Source: Siniperca chuatsi (taxonomy: Eukaryota; Chordata; Actinopteri; Centrarchiformes; Sinipercidae). Taken from it: 64,000 bases of DNA. How positions within the stretch are numbered: position 1 is the first letter of the stretch; each line of letters opens with the position of its first letter. The notes below the pieces were generated by a model. The model was not told the DNA's origin, made no database searches, and was given only the letters and a program-made list of their open reading frames with translations. The position numbers and the translations under genes were made by a program. The stretch spans positions 5,262,362 through 5,326,361 of the forward strand of contig NC_058048.1 in the NCBI RefSeq assembly GCF_020085105.1, read 5' to 3'. Shown in pieces: positions 47,545 through 59,830 of the stretch.

Positions 47545-48850
47545 ACAGCTGGTGTCCTACCGGCTAATTAGAGTGACTCATTGATTGATTGATTAATTGG
47601 ATTATTTGTTGATTGGTAAACTGACATCACAAAATAACTGGGAAATGCATATGGAACAGCAACAGTGGCCCACTTGGAATGGAGAGAGTAAAAAGAAAAT
47701 GATGTGAACACCATCATGAAGACTGCACGGTGGACTACAGTGGGCTGCTGAGAGGCTCTAGCTGGAAATGCAGCCAGTCTGGAGAGAATTTTGTCTTTAT
47801 TTATTTCAGCTTTATTTGAGGGGCATCCACTGGAGTTAGTGGACAAATCTGTCACACTGGAGAACAGGCCGAGAGAGCAACTCGCAGTCAGCTAGCAGCT
47901 TAAGCAGAGGAGAGGGCACTGCTGTACCAGCAAAGCGGCTCTTTCTCTTAGTATACCGCATGTAATAGCACCTGCATAGGCAAGCATCCAACACCACTGG
48001 CTTGACCACTTGTCGCAAAAGCTACCCTGATTAGTAGTGAGAGTGGAGAGGGACAGCTGCGTTCATCTGCACTTTTTTTTTAAGTGGGCACAATATCAGG
48101 AGGAGCAGCTGTTGTTAAAGGAACATCTTTCCTAAAACACAGTTAAATGCAGGGGTTGGTGATGAAACTAGCGGGGTCCATTTTGTTGTTCGGTGGTGGG
48201 GTTTTTTCTGTATTTCTGTGGATAATTGTCAAAGTTAGAAAATGCTACATCACATTCAGATCATTTGACAAAATACCAATAACAAAAAGCAAGGGATTCT
48301 TTCTAGAGCCATAATGACAATCAACAATCAGTGTGAAATTTATCAAAGAAAACGCAGATTTTAATTCCTAAAAGATCCCTCCAGCTTTTTTAATACGTAT
48401 AAAAATAATAATTTGTGTCTGATATGGTTTTTCCACAAACAAGTTAGAAAGGTATAAATACATTTCCTTTTCCCTCATTAAAAAAAATCCAGAATCTAAA
48501 GTTCAACTGCTGGACACAAGATCTTCTTACTTCACTGAAAGTCCATTCTCAGTGTATGTGCCCTGCAGGCTTTAAGTTTCCACATCACACTTTGGTAAGT
48601 TGCATATTGCATCAGGATTTGGCTTCCAAACTAGTTGTCATCATGCTTGTACAGACACATGCTAAACTGAGATTTAAGGTGACCACAGAGAAACTTTCCT
48701 CCTTCAGTAGATGAATGTGAAAACAGTTTTCTAGTGTCAAACTCTGCACAGTGAAGGTCAAAAATTCAAGTGAACTAACAATAAGCAAAACACACATTTT
48801 TTGCTGGATGGGGACTTTAAATAAAGTGGAAATAGATGAGGCGGGTTAAA
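47545..48850 (+). other. tbcel: tbcel 3' untranslated region (extent uncertain)
   Basis: The stretch follows the stop codon without a splice signal I trust. AATAAA occurs at about 48819 (TTTAAATAAAGTGG) and is a reasonable polyA site, just before the Rex3 fragment. Later AATAAA motifs (50960, 51945) leave room for longer forms. No gene lies on the other strand. Confidence 0.45.
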
Positions 48851-48984
48851 AGAAAATCGGTCGTACAAAAAGGAAAATTACACCAATTTATGATAAAATG
48901 GCTTCAGTAGTGCAATGATCCTAAATTGATGATATCTAACAGTGTAAAGACTTTTTGAAGGTTGATGTTTCTTTTATCCTGTGT

Positions 48985-49950
48985 TTTCTAAATGTATTTT
49001 GTGGACTTGGAGAAGGCTTATGACCGTGACTGCCGGAGTATGGGGTACCGGGGCCGTTGCTACTAGCCATCCAGTCCCTACATAACCAGAGTGAGAGCTG
49101 TGTCAGTATTATCGGCAGGAAGTCACACACGTTTTCAGTGGGTGTTGGGCAATAGTATCTTAGGGCGCAGCTGGGGGGAGGAGAGTATTCGGTTTGGGGA
49201 CCTCAGAATTGCTTCTCTGCTCTTTGCAGATGATGTGATTCTGTTGGCTTCATCAGACTCCTCCTACGTGTCCTTGAACACGTACTCGGGCAGTTTGCAG
49301 TCGAATGTGTAGGGGTCGATGATGAGTCAGGTCCTCCAAGTCTGAGGCTACGGTTCTCTACCAGAAAACGGTGAGTTGCTGCCCCAATCAAAGGAGTTCT
49401 GGTATCTCGGGGTCTTGTTCACGAGTGAGGGTAAAATGGAGTGTGAGATGGACAGGCGGATTGGTGCGGCGTCAGCAGTAAAGCAGGCGTTGTACCGGAC
49501 CGTTGTGGTGAAGAGAGCTGAGCCAGAAGGTAAAGCTTTCAAGTTACCTGGCAATCTACATTTCACCCCTCACTTATGATCACGAGCTTTGGGTAGTAAC
49601 CGAAAGAATGAGATCACGGATACAAGTGGCCAAAATGAGTGTCCTCCTTAGGGTGGCTGGGCTCACCCTTAGATATAGGGTAAGGAGCTCAGACATCCTT
49701 TGTGTCGAAAGGTGGTTCGGGCATCTGATCAGGATGCCTCCTGGGCGCCTTCCTTTGGACGTTTTCTGGGGACATCCAACTGGTAGGAGCCCTGGGTAGA
49801 CCCAGAACACACTGGAGAGATAATATATCTCATCTGGCTTGGGAACGCCTCAAGATCCCCCAGTTGGAGCTGGAAAACTTTGCTAGCCTGCTGCCACCAC
49901 GACCCGGCCCCGGATTAGTGGCAGAAAATTGATGGATGGATTGATGTTTC
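48985..49950 (+). mobile_element. 5'-truncated Rex3-type (RTE clade) LINE
   Basis: In shifting frames it reads FVDLEKAYDR (RT motif A), SESCV and FSVGVG, then RIASLLFADDVILLASS (motif C), FWYLGVLFTSEGKME, RRIGAASAVKQALYR, VTERMRSRIQVA, WFGHLIRMPPGRLPLDVFW and a proline-rich end. The 3' tail TTGATGGATGGATTGATG fits the GATG-type tail of Rex3. The stretch between motifs A and C is deleted and frames shift at several points. It is 5'-truncated as is usual for RTE copies. Confidence 0.88.
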
Positions 49951-50189
49951 CTTTATCGCTGACCAAGATCAGATGTTACACTCACACATACCCACACAGG
50001 TTACCACAAAGCAGCTGTGTCATGTTATGTGCTGCCCCCTACAGGCTTCAAGGTTTTCAAGGTTTTTTGTGTGACACACACACCAGGGTACCCAAAAGTC
50101 AATCTCTCAGTGCAAATTCTGCATAGGAGCAGTATGAAGGCATAACTTATCTGTTAAAACATCATGTAAATGAGGTTTGATTACTTTCA

Positions 50190-50225
50190 TTCATTCATCC
50201 ATCCATCCATCCATCCATCCATTAG
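50190..50225. repeat. (CATC)n microsatellite next to a repeat end
   Basis: CATTCATTCATCCATCCATC continues to 50222, followed by TAGCTATACCCGCTTATCC, a motif common at the ends of fish retroposons. Opposite strand reads GGATGGATGG, like the tail of the nearby Rex3 copy. Confidence 0.8.
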
Positions 50226-52206
50226 CTATACCCGCTTATCCAGATCATTTCAGTTCATTTGTGCACATTCTAGGGAGCAAGATAAGACTGGGAATTTGTC
50301 ATTAACTTGTGTGTTCGTGGTCATTTTAAAGGCATATGGTAGCAGTGTGGTTTTGCCAAATTCCCTGATTTTGCGTACATAGCTATGTGATTTTAGTAGT
50401 TTTTGCTGTTTTCTATTATATTTTTATGCTTTTTAGAGGTTAGCATTCCGTTTTTTCAATGCTCCATTTTTTTCTCATGTAACTTATATTGTTTCTTTAA
50501 TTAATTACATATGATCTTGTCTTATGGTTCTTTAAATGCTTAATCAGTGTATCTCTTTACAGTTTATTTATCATTTTCCAAGAATATTATTAGTAATTTT
50601 CCTTGAACAGACACTGATCTCTGTTTAGTGCATGTGTATGCACCTATAAACTGCCCATTATTCAGTGAAATATTTATGCCTACATCAGTGTTTCATCTGC
50701 TCCACATTAGTGTATTCTACATTTCACTCTATCCTGCACAGAAATACTTCCACCAAAAATAGCTATTTAGGGTATTATTATTATAATGTGGAATATATAC
50801 AGTACGTATTGATTTTATTATACAGCCTTCACCTTGTATAAGAGGAGCATTGATGTTTGGTGCTATTGATTTTTCCTATAGCAAGCAACATAGCATAGTA
50901 GAGGATTCCTGACCGTGCCCAGTGTTATGGCTATGGACACAGTTGATTTGTCAAGCTACAAAATAAAATAAAATAATTCACATGTAGTGGCTGGTTGGAA
51001 ACAATATGTTTCCACTGGGCTGTACTCTCTGCACTCTCAGTCCATCTACTGTTGACAGAAAACTCAGCTCAATGTGCTTTGGCCTGTTTTTAACAGTGTT
51101 TTTACCCTCCAAAAGTATCAACATCTCAAGTATGTAAATGCCACAATATTTCCTTCCTTATTATAATCATTTTCCAGTTTTATTTTATAACACAACTGCT
51201 ATACTTGAATATTAGGAAGTGTGGAATAATAAGACTAAGGAGTCATTATGAAGATATGGCAATGACACACAGCAGGTTAGATGAAAAGAGTTACAATACA
51301 TGGACCTGTTGCCCCATTTTATCACAGTAGTGCTGATTAAATGTTAGCGTAGCATGAACCACAGCCATAGCAACCAGCACGGAGAGAGGCAGCAGTGCAG
51401 TGCTGGCACCAAATTAAGTACTGAGTTATTGTGTCTGTGCTGATCAGTGTGAGATTTGTTTGAAGTGAGAACATGTGATATGTAATAGTTTGCAGGATGG
51501 GTGATTTTTTGGTATGCATGTTATTTATTGACTTTATGTGTTTGCAAGGAAAGTGGTGGTGCTTAGATTTCTGGAATAATGAACTTGATGGAACTTTGTT
51601 TTACATTAAGCCCAAGAAAAATATTTTAAGTCTTGATGTAAATGTATTGTTTCCCTGTTTAATTTATCCAGATTGTGTTGATTTTTTTTTATTGTGTCTA
51701 TTGTTTACTGTCCAACCTGCTACAAGCCAAAAATATTGGCTAAGGCATTTTACAGCCCATAAAGCCCCTGAAAACTTGATTTTAGATTTTTATTATTTCT
51801 CTGTAACATTGAAGATTCATGACAACAATCAAAGTTAAAGTTAGGAAAACACATCCTTAGTTATTATTTATTAAGAGTTTAACAAAAACTCATCAAGAGT
51901 GTGTGGGTGTGCTTTGATCAGATTTGATTGTAAGTGGCCTGGCAAAATAAACAAACAACCCCAATTGTCATCACATTTTGATTCTAATTCTGATTGGTAA
52001 ATTTTGTGACATCACTTTTTTCCAACTGAGACCCGCCCATTCAAACCAGTGAGATGAGAAGAACTCAGACAAAACCAAAAAATACAGAAACTTCTCATGT
52101 GAAATATTCAAAATTGTTCTAACTTTGGGAGAAAACGTTGTGTATAAACACAACCTCATCGCTCATAGTAACACGCTGATTGAGAAAACATATTCTCAGG
52201 ACCTTT
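50226..52206. other. AT-rich intergenic DNA, no gene recognised
   Basis: Only short frames. The longest (113 codons, 51497-51838) is Leu/Phe-rich, lacks domains and is likely chance. No repeat tips were found. Confidence 0.45.
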
Positions 52207-53166
52207 TTAAAGGAAAATTCCACCCCTGTTGGCAATGCACTGTATAGATTTTATTTGGTCATTCTGTTGTTTTGTACTGCAACTGTTGCATTACTCTGAC
52301 CGACTGGACCATTAACAGTAAACATCAGGTTTTGGTGTCAGTCCCACAGAATCATACTGTGAGGCCTTCTAGAGCCGCCTTTTATTTATCATTCAACAGT
52401 TTTACATCATCATATAGGCAGAGATAATAATTCCACCAGCAGTAGCCTGAATAGACCAGAATGCATTACAACCACCGAACATGTTGTGATTGTAGTTTGA
52501 ATAAGAAGTGACTCACTTTTTGGTAAACTGTCGATTTGCTGCCACCATCACTATCACTCTAATTGCTTTCATCACCTTCATACATAATCCAGAGATGAAT
52601 ATGACATTTAAAGCAGTGCTGTACTTTGACATTTTGTGAAATAGGCTTATATGCTTTCTTGCAGAGAATTAGATGAGAAGATTGATACTACTCTCATGTC
52701 TGTACGCTAAATATGAAGCTAGGGGACGGTTAGCTTAGCATAAAGACCAGAAACAGTGGTAAACAGCTAGCCTGGCTCTGTCCAAAGGTAACAAAATCTG
52801 CCTAACAGCATCTCTAAAGCTGACTAATAAACATGTCATATCTTGTTTGTTTAATATGACAGGTTGCAATTTAACAGGGTTTTATGTGCTGGACTATTTC
52901 TTGGCCGGGCGCACTTCCTGGAGTCTTCGATAGCTAACCGGCTGCTGGCTGTAGCTTTATATTTAGCGTACAGACATAAAAGTGGTATTAATCTCCTAAC
53001 TCACTGCCAGACAGCAAATAAGCATATTTTCAAAAATATAACTGTTGCTTAAAGGAGTCATTGGGGGGTGTCAAAAGGCTTTTTTTTTTTTTAAATATAG
53101 GAAATCATTAATTGAAGTAGTCAAAACACCTCCTAAGGAGTAACTGAGGGTGGATTTTTCCTTTAA
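52207..53166. mobile_element. TTAA-site MITE, outer element of a nested pair
   Basis: TTAA (52207-52210) plus AGGAAAATTCCACCC at the left is mirrored at the right by GGGTGGATTTTTCCT plus TTAA (about 53149-53166). Tips are near-perfect inverted copies, one mismatch in 15. Total about 955 bp. No transposase. The inner element 52608-53052 accounts for nearly half of it. Confidence 0.82.
52608..53052. mobile_element. Palindromic MITE nested inside the outer MITE
   Basis: Left arm (TTTGACATTTTGTGAAATAG, GCTTTCTTGCAGAGAATTAG, ATACTACTCTCATGTCTGTA) is inverted in the right arm (TACAGACATAAAAGTGGTAT, CTCACTGCCAGACAGC, AAGCATATTTTCAAAAATAT). TTAA lies at both edges. The middle (ACGGTTAGCTTAGCATAAAG, AACAGCTAGCCTGGCTCTGT) is a high-copy teleost repeat as I recall it. 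Confidence 0.8.
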
Positions 53167-54495
53167 ATTCAAGTATAACCCATTACCTCCCTCTGTACTC
53201 CTCAAACCAATGCAGTCTGTTCATATTGTAAGAAGCAAATGAGAAGCCGAAAATTGAGTTGAAATACTGCACAACCTCTCAGAAATGTAATAAACTCAAA
53301 TAAGACCTGTTTAAAAAAAATGTAACACTCTTCTGTTAGATTAGGGCTTGTCTGCTGAAATAGAGATAAGTTATATATTGAAAAGCTCCATCTTTCCTTT
53401 GCTTAGTTAAATACTCAACACATAATGCTAGACATCTGGCAGCTTCAATACAGCACATCCTGTTTGAATGGCAACCTGTGAAACTAAATAGATACTTGCT
53501 ACTCTGAAATACACTGCTTGAGTCATCATCTGCTGCTAAAAGTAGTGCACCAGAGCTTGTGTGGATCTCAGAAGGCTTTACTTGTCTTTAATTATAGTGT
53601 TATAGGTTTTGGTTGGACTAAATATGCAGGTTTCATTCCCGCTCAGACTTATATACACCAGTATTTAAGCTAATCAGTTCACTCAACTATATGTAACACG
53701 GGACTGTTCATAATCTGTGGCAATTAAAGCATAATAATTTTTTGTAGGAACCTATATGAAGTATTAAATGGAACAGAATGAGTCATCTTTCTTGTGTTAG
53801 TATATGTAGAGAAAGATGCGTCCCTGAATGGTAATAAATGACAGTTTCCCTCCTCGGTGTGTGACACTTTGTTTCATTCATAGCAGCAGCTTTGGAACCA
53901 TGTCAGGCGCCCGGATGTGTTTCAGGGTACAGATGGTTATACTGCAGTATGATTTTATGACACTTTGATGCAGATGCTCGCAGAATCCAGCAAGAATGAC
54001 TACTTGAGTGCTGGAACTATACTTGGAATGCTTAAAAGAAACAATCTTTAACATGATCTATTAGGAGATCTCCTCCAATATTTGCCTCAACCAACCATGA
54101 ATATAGAAAATACATTTTTATAAAGAGTATTGTAGGAGAATTAAAAGTCATGTTGAACACAGTAACATCACTGCATATAAACATAAAATTCAGTTAATAT
54201 GATAAAATAATATAAAATGTTTAATATATTTATTTAACAGCATTTTTCTTTTATAGTTCTTGAATTATTAAGACATTCGAACATCACAAAAATGGTACGC
54301 TTTATTAATTTCTTCTAAAAATGGGTTTGTGTATAAGATTTTAGCAGCAAAATAGCCTATGTAAAACAAATAATACTATACTGTGATGGCAACAAATAAA
54401 CAACAATGATCTCTGTGTTAGGAGGTACTTATTCCATATTAACTATTCATTTTATTTACTTAATTTGCTTACTTAAATCCATTAGCATTAGTATA
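53167..54495. other. AT-rich intergenic DNA, nothing recognised
   Basis: No frame above 60 codons with coding features, no repeat tips and no splice-framed exon seen. Confidence 0.45.
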
Positions 54496-54561
54496 TTTCC
54501 TGTTTCGTTTATTTTTTTAGTAGCTGTATACTAGTACTAAAAAAATAAACGAAACAGGAAA
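54496..54561. repeat. Perfect 27 bp inverted repeat with 12 bp loop
   Basis: Arms 54496-54522 and 54535-54561 are exact reverse complements over 27 bases (core TTTCGTTTATTTTTTTAG). The loop is GCTGTATACTAG. The stem has no mismatch, which in neutral DNA suggests recent origin or a conversion/template-switch event. It does not look like a bacterial-type terminator setting and has no promoter nearby. Confidence 0.97.
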
Positions 54562-54984
54562 ATGATATCAATAACGTCTGTATTTTTACGCAGCAGATAT
54601 CAATATCACAGTATCTGGTGACAGTTCCAGTTGCATTCACAATCCGAACAAAGCTTATGGTTTAAAAAAAACAACTATACATACATTTGAGGTGAGTGAA
54701 GTTATTCTGTTGGCATTGGTTTTTCCAACAGTTTCTCATTAAAGCATTTACACTTATTGGGTGGAGTAAGCATTATTTTTAGTAGTATTTACCACTGGAA
54801 AGCTTACCTGAACTGTATTTCTGGTGGTACTTAGACCTACAACCACAAAGCTGAAGTACCCGTGTTCCCCATATGCTTGAACGCAGCATTTCTTTAATGA
54901 AGGAACTCTCTGATGTTTACGTTCATCACCATGGCGACGGTGTAGGAGGCGGGTCGCTGCGCTGGCTGGTGACGCTAACGGAGA

Positions 54985-55035
54985 GGTATGAACCAATCAG
55001 AAACTAGCTCTGTTACCGGACTGACGTCACCGTTA
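54985..55035 (+). promoter_or_regulatory. CpG-rich promoter with CCAAT box and palindromic CRE
   Basis: CCAAT at 54993-54997 (AACCAATCAG) lies 25 bases before TGACGTCA at 55022-55029, a perfect CRE. The surrounding 100 bp is richer in CpG than neighbours. A strong donor follows at 55277. This looks like a real TATA-less promoter; orientation is taken from the donor. Confidence 0.6.
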
Positions 55036-55039
55036 AAGC

Positions 55040-55276
55040 GAAAAGAACCGTTACTTGGTTGCTGAACTCTACAACTGCAAAGGGATAGAAGATATGGCTG
55101 AATACCATCGTAGTCTTGATTAAAGCCCATGGCGGTGTGGTCTTCTATCTAACATTAGCGTCCATCCTTCACGTTAATTTAAGTACTGGTCTAAAAAGCA
55201 GCACAAACCAGCCATAAAGATACTTTTGGGGGGCGTTTCGCTGCCCGTTTGGATCGGGATGATCTCCAACTGTGAG
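55040..55276 (+). other. First leader exon of an unidentified gene
   Basis: The exon ends CCAACTGTGAG before GTGAGTG, a good donor. An ATG at 55259 opens MISNCE into the intron edge but has no evidence of being the main start, and several upstream ATGs with short frames exist. 5' edge unknown. The gene continues to the right, beyond recognisable coding sequence in this window. Confidence 0.45.
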
Positions 55277-57071
55277 GTGAGTGAATGCAGTTAACTAACG
55301 TTAACGTTACCACCATAACCCTGATAGGTACTGTTCTCTCCTATGCACAGAAGCACAAGCCAAACTCCTATCAAACTCTGGCAATGTTACGCTGCCTTGC
55401 TTCTCGGGATATGAATACAAACATTGCCAATCACCATGTAGCACACTTTAGAAGTCACAATGAGACACTACAATATTCGGCATAATACATGGCTGCGAAA
55501 CAGGTCTCTATTTCTGTATAATTTCAAGTTATAACTCAGGTAACGTTACAGAAACTGCCCTACTGTGTTCTGGGGGAAGAACAACAGCTGAACCAACTCA
55601 AAGTTCAAATACTGTGGATTTAAGTCTTGATTATTGTGTCGGATATAGCTATGCCTAAGAGTGGAGTGGTGTCCTAGCAAGTTTAACGGTCCTAGCTATG
55701 TTATTACCCGTGGTCTGCCTGTAAGCAGTGCTACAATTCACTTCCACACTACCGATCAGCGCGGGGGTCTCTGACCAACTGGCGTTACGTTAACACCGCT
55801 GCTGTTTTGGCTACACCGATACTGCATTCTTGAGTTAGCTTGCGAGATAGCTATGCTAGTTAACTAACCGACGCGGGACGTCCACCGAGCTTACTCCTGT
55901 TTTATACAGTATATGGGTTACACAGACGAAATAACCATGCAGGTTAGTTAATACGCGTTGTACTAACTTTGGGACGGTAAGTTTTGGCTGTTTCAATCTC
56001 CTCTCCGCCCCCTTCATGGACAGTAGTATGTCAAAACTGACCCGCTTCCATTACCGAGCTACGCTCCCGGGTCTGATGTAATCACGTGTGAAATAACATT
56101 AACGTTATCACCAAACTCTATGAGGGTTCTTTCAAATACATTGATGTTTGCCTCAAATCAGTCTGTTCGGAACATATTCAAACGGCCGCACTGCAGTGCA
56201 TCAACTATGGCTTCTGTGCCGGTGTCGTCCCATCCCCTCCCAGTGTCATGTAATACCCCTCACAGAGACCGTCCACCACAGTCCGTCTTTTTCCATTGTC
56301 TTGCACACACACGTCAACTGCTTTCCTGTGTTAGTAAATACTCGATTTAATTTGGTAATTGACTGCTAATGTATGTTTTTGTATGTATGTTAACACCAGT
56401 ATTGCAACTATACATGTGTGGCCGGAATGAGGGAGGAATAAGGTGGAATAGGATTTTCATTTTGAAGAAATTGAAATGACATGTAGAAGATAAGTCGTAT
56501 TATACTGTAATACAATTAGTACCGTCAGTGTTAAAACCGATGACAAATTTCATTGTAATATGTGAAATTTTAGAGCAACTGACAGCCAACAAATTACTCA
56601 GTATGGCTGTCTGTGGCGTATACAGTATCTATGCCATTTGCTATGCAGTGGCACTATTACTGGAGGACCTCAGAGACGCCTGCAGATGAATCATGATCCA
56701 GTGAAACTTCAGATTTTAATTTCTGTGAAAGCAGCCAATCTGCTGGCTAAAGCAGTGTGGAGGACCTGATGCTTACCCAGCTTGGCTTATAAAAAGCCTT
56801 AATGCTAGTCCTTTAAGAGCAAATTGGAATGCAGCTGAGTGTTGAGTGACCTGCAGAGGTCATAGGCGTCTGCTATATTTACCGGCTCTGTAACTTGATC
56901 TGTGGCATTCTGGATCGGTGTGCTCATACTATCCTCTCATACTCTGGGGCCACAGCCTCCCAAGTAGCACCCCATTGCTTTCTGTCTATTGGCCTGGCCG
57001 CTCAGAACAACAAGGGTGAGCCTCTTACGGACCAACTTAACCACCACTCTTCCTCCCTTTTCTTCTTTTAG
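55277..57071 (+). other. Intron-like stretch after the CpG promoter, no coding exon seen
   Basis: The first 900 bp is relatively CpG-rich (CGTTAACG-type motifs) as expected just inside a promoter. Two overlapping frames at 56120-56369 lack domains. Near 57061-57071 TTCTTCTTTTAG looks like a splice acceptor, and a possible leader exon starts at 57072 (GTACCTGCTTATCAG); no clear donor was found for it. Confidence 0.35.
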
Positions 57072-57846
57072 GTACCTGCTTATCAGTTGAATGCCTCCGG
57101 TGTGGGCTGTTTGCTCAGCCGTAGGGCACGTCTTCCCAAGGAGACAATGATAGAGGACAGGGATAACACTTCAGAAAGTTCCGGATTTTTCTAGCATGAG
57201 TAGAACTGTGAACAACTCTCCGGGTTACGGCACATCACCAGTTGATATGTGTGAAGTTTGCACTGGATAGTGAAAATATGTATAATAGCTGGGTGTGATG
57301 GCAAAATACGAGCTTTGAAACAAGTGCTGGAAGATCCACATAATGAAGCTGTACAAGATGGAGTCAACTTTCTTTTTATAACTGAGCAACTTTTCCGGAT
57401 TTGATAATACGAGCTGAAGGATGCATCATCAATCTTTAATGGTTGGACATGAAATCCGGAGAATGTGTTGACCGGTGGCCTGTATGCTCACTTCACGCTG
57501 AACGTATCTGCTGTAAAGTGAAACAGTTTGCTGAGAGAGATAGCCCAAAACAGATCAAGGAGACATTGATTTCTGCTATCTTTGTCAAGTTATAGGCCTA
57601 TAGGGAATATGATATTTCTCACGTGCAGCATTTGCTGTCCTCTGTCCAACTAGATAGTTTGGTAGCACTATTTGACAGCACGTGATCTAGTGATACTGTA
57701 TGTAATTGTCTGTTTCAGATTACACTTATCTAAATAAAATTCCCCAGTCAACAGAAAAAGATCAAACGTTTTTAATGTTGCTGTTTGACTGTTTTGTCCT
57801 GTGTGTTGAATGGTATGTCATGTAACATGTCTGTGTGTTTCCACAG

Positions 57847-57970
57847 GAGTGATCAGTGTCCCAAAGCCTGTGTGTGTGTATGTACACTGTGGGGTAGCAA
57901 CAGTAGAATGAGCTGCCCCAGAGCCGTCACAGTCTGCAGGGACTGACACACGCCGCTACAAATACGGCAG
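57847..57970 (+). other. Candidate internal leader exon
   Basis: TGTTTCCACAG precedes 57847 and GTAACT follows 57970, giving 124 bp. It contains a short frame starting at ATG 57909 (MSCPRAVTVCRD then TGA), so it is likely untranslated leader. It fits with the promoter at 55000 as a multi-exon 5' leader. The gene is not identified. Confidence 0.4.
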
Positions 57971-57991
57971 GTAACTACTTCACACACATGC

Positions 57992-57993
<2 letters not shown>

Positions 57994-58075
<82 letters not shown>
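57994..58075. repeat. (CA)n microsatellite
   Basis: About 40 CA units just downstream of the candidate exon donor at 57971. A minus-strand frame (58200-57853) across it is poly-Cys/Val and not a gene. Confidence 0.97.
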
Positions 58076-58076
<1 letters not shown>

Positions 58077-58574
58077 GATGCTCCAGTTGACAGTGTGAAG
58101 TTTGAAGTATCCTCAAGTACACGTAGCTCATAGTGCATTCCCGTTGTTGCATGTAAGGGCAGAGTTGTACATCACTGATTGCATGGTTCAGATGTGTCAC
58201 AGCAGAATTGACTTGTCAGGAGTCAGAAAAAGTTAGAAAAATAAGTTCTGTGTTATGTTTTATCAGCTTACCAATGACTCACAGAAATGACTAAACTGGA
58301 AAGGTGATGCTGCACGTCAGTTCCTTCTCAGTTTACAGCATTACTGCCATGTAGACATTTAGACTGTGACACTAATAGAACATTTAAATTGCAGCTTACA
58401 CTGCTAAAAGGTTTTGATGATGCCAATATCATTGAAAAAAAACCTCAATCTGTTATATAATACAGTGATGGTAACATATTCAGATTTCTAATGGAGACCA
58501 GTTTATCTAGTGGATTTGAAAAAAAGAATTAAAAGAAAGCCAGAGAAAATAAATAGATTTTAAGGTGCTTTTTA

Positions 58575-59830
58575 AAGATGTTCACTGATTTGGCTTCTCT
58601 GAGACTATGTGAGGCTGTTTGAGATTTGAGAAGCAACAGCAGCAAAAGCACAATCACCTTTAGTTTTCAGCCTTGACCTTGAAACAATGAGAAGTCCCTG
58701 CTCGGATGATCTGAAGCTTCTCCTAGAGGTCACAGGGCACAACAATTCCTTTAAATACAGACCACGTAGTGCCTTGTATGTCAAATGTAACATTTGAATC
58801 CTAAAAGTGACAGGGAGTCACTGGAGAAAAGCCAAAACTGGTGTAATGTGTAATCTGTGTTTAGTTTTTGTTCAAAGCCTCACTGCAGAGTTCTCGACCA
58901 GCTGGATTTGAGATAGAGAAGATTTCCTGAGGCAGGGGAACAAAGTCCAGATAGACCAATAAATCGACCAGGCCGATATCAGTTTGATCAGTTTGAGGCT
59001 GATGATTAACAACAAATTTCAGTACAGAAATGCCAAACTAGGTTTGAGGTAATTTAGAAACAGTGTCACCGTTACATAGTATACCAGAGAACACTGACAA
59101 GATGATTTTTACACTGTAAAATGTCCCACTTAGTATGTATATTGGTCACCATTATTAAAAACAAAACAAATGTAAGGGATCTGGATCAACATTGTTTGTT
59201 TCTATAATGTCTATATGTTAAAAATTACCATTGGCTGATATATCGTTATTGGATTTTTTTAAACTCACAAATATTGATATCAGGATTGGCCTCAAAAATC
59301 CAGTATCAGTTGGGCTGTAGTATCTGTGCCAGTAAAAAGAATTTCTGTTTTGTCACAGTTAAGTCAGTTTTGAATTGTGTGTCAAGCTTCATAGAGTTAT
59401 TGTGATAATAGAGGGACAATGAAAATAATGATAAGAGTTTTCAAAGCAGCTAACAGGCAGCATGTACGCAGAAAACAGGACTGGACCAACAAAGGATCCT
59501 TGTGGCACACCACATATTACAGGGGCTGAAAACAGGATCCTTTATGGAGCCATGGAACCTTTGGTCTGACAGATAAGATTTAAACCACTCACATATGGTT
59601 CCAGGTATCCCAGCGCACCTTCTGAGCCTAACAGTGTCAAATGTAGCACTTAGTAGAGTGCGCTTTTATGAGAATGTCGGTTGTGACACGAAGAAGAGTG
59701 GTCTCTGTTGCGAATTTATAAAATATAGTATTGTTTCCTGGAATATCTAGAATTTGTACAGGAGGAAGCTCTTCTAAAATCTTATTGACAGTATCATTTT
59801 TAGACCAAGTCTTTGAAATCAAAAGTGAGT
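58575..59830 (-). mobile_element. Decayed L2/CR1-like LINE reverse transcriptase relic
   Basis: On the minus strand, [10 protein letters not shown] (from 59480-59520) is the RT motif GVPQGS-LGP. LLSATFDTV (about 59620-59655) corresponds to motif A, LDLSAAFDTVDH, with its first part worn. The left part (58600-58900) matches the downstream RT region as I recall it from high-copy fish copies (GATCATCCGAGCAGG-type sequence). Between 58960 and 59310 a different repeat (GGCCGATATCAGTTTG, CCATTGGCTGATATATCG) is inserted. No frame is open for long. Confidence 0.65.

Noticed and set aside
57853..58200. 115-codon minus frame
   Set aside because: Mostly poly-Val/Cys translated from the CA microsatellite; no gene features.
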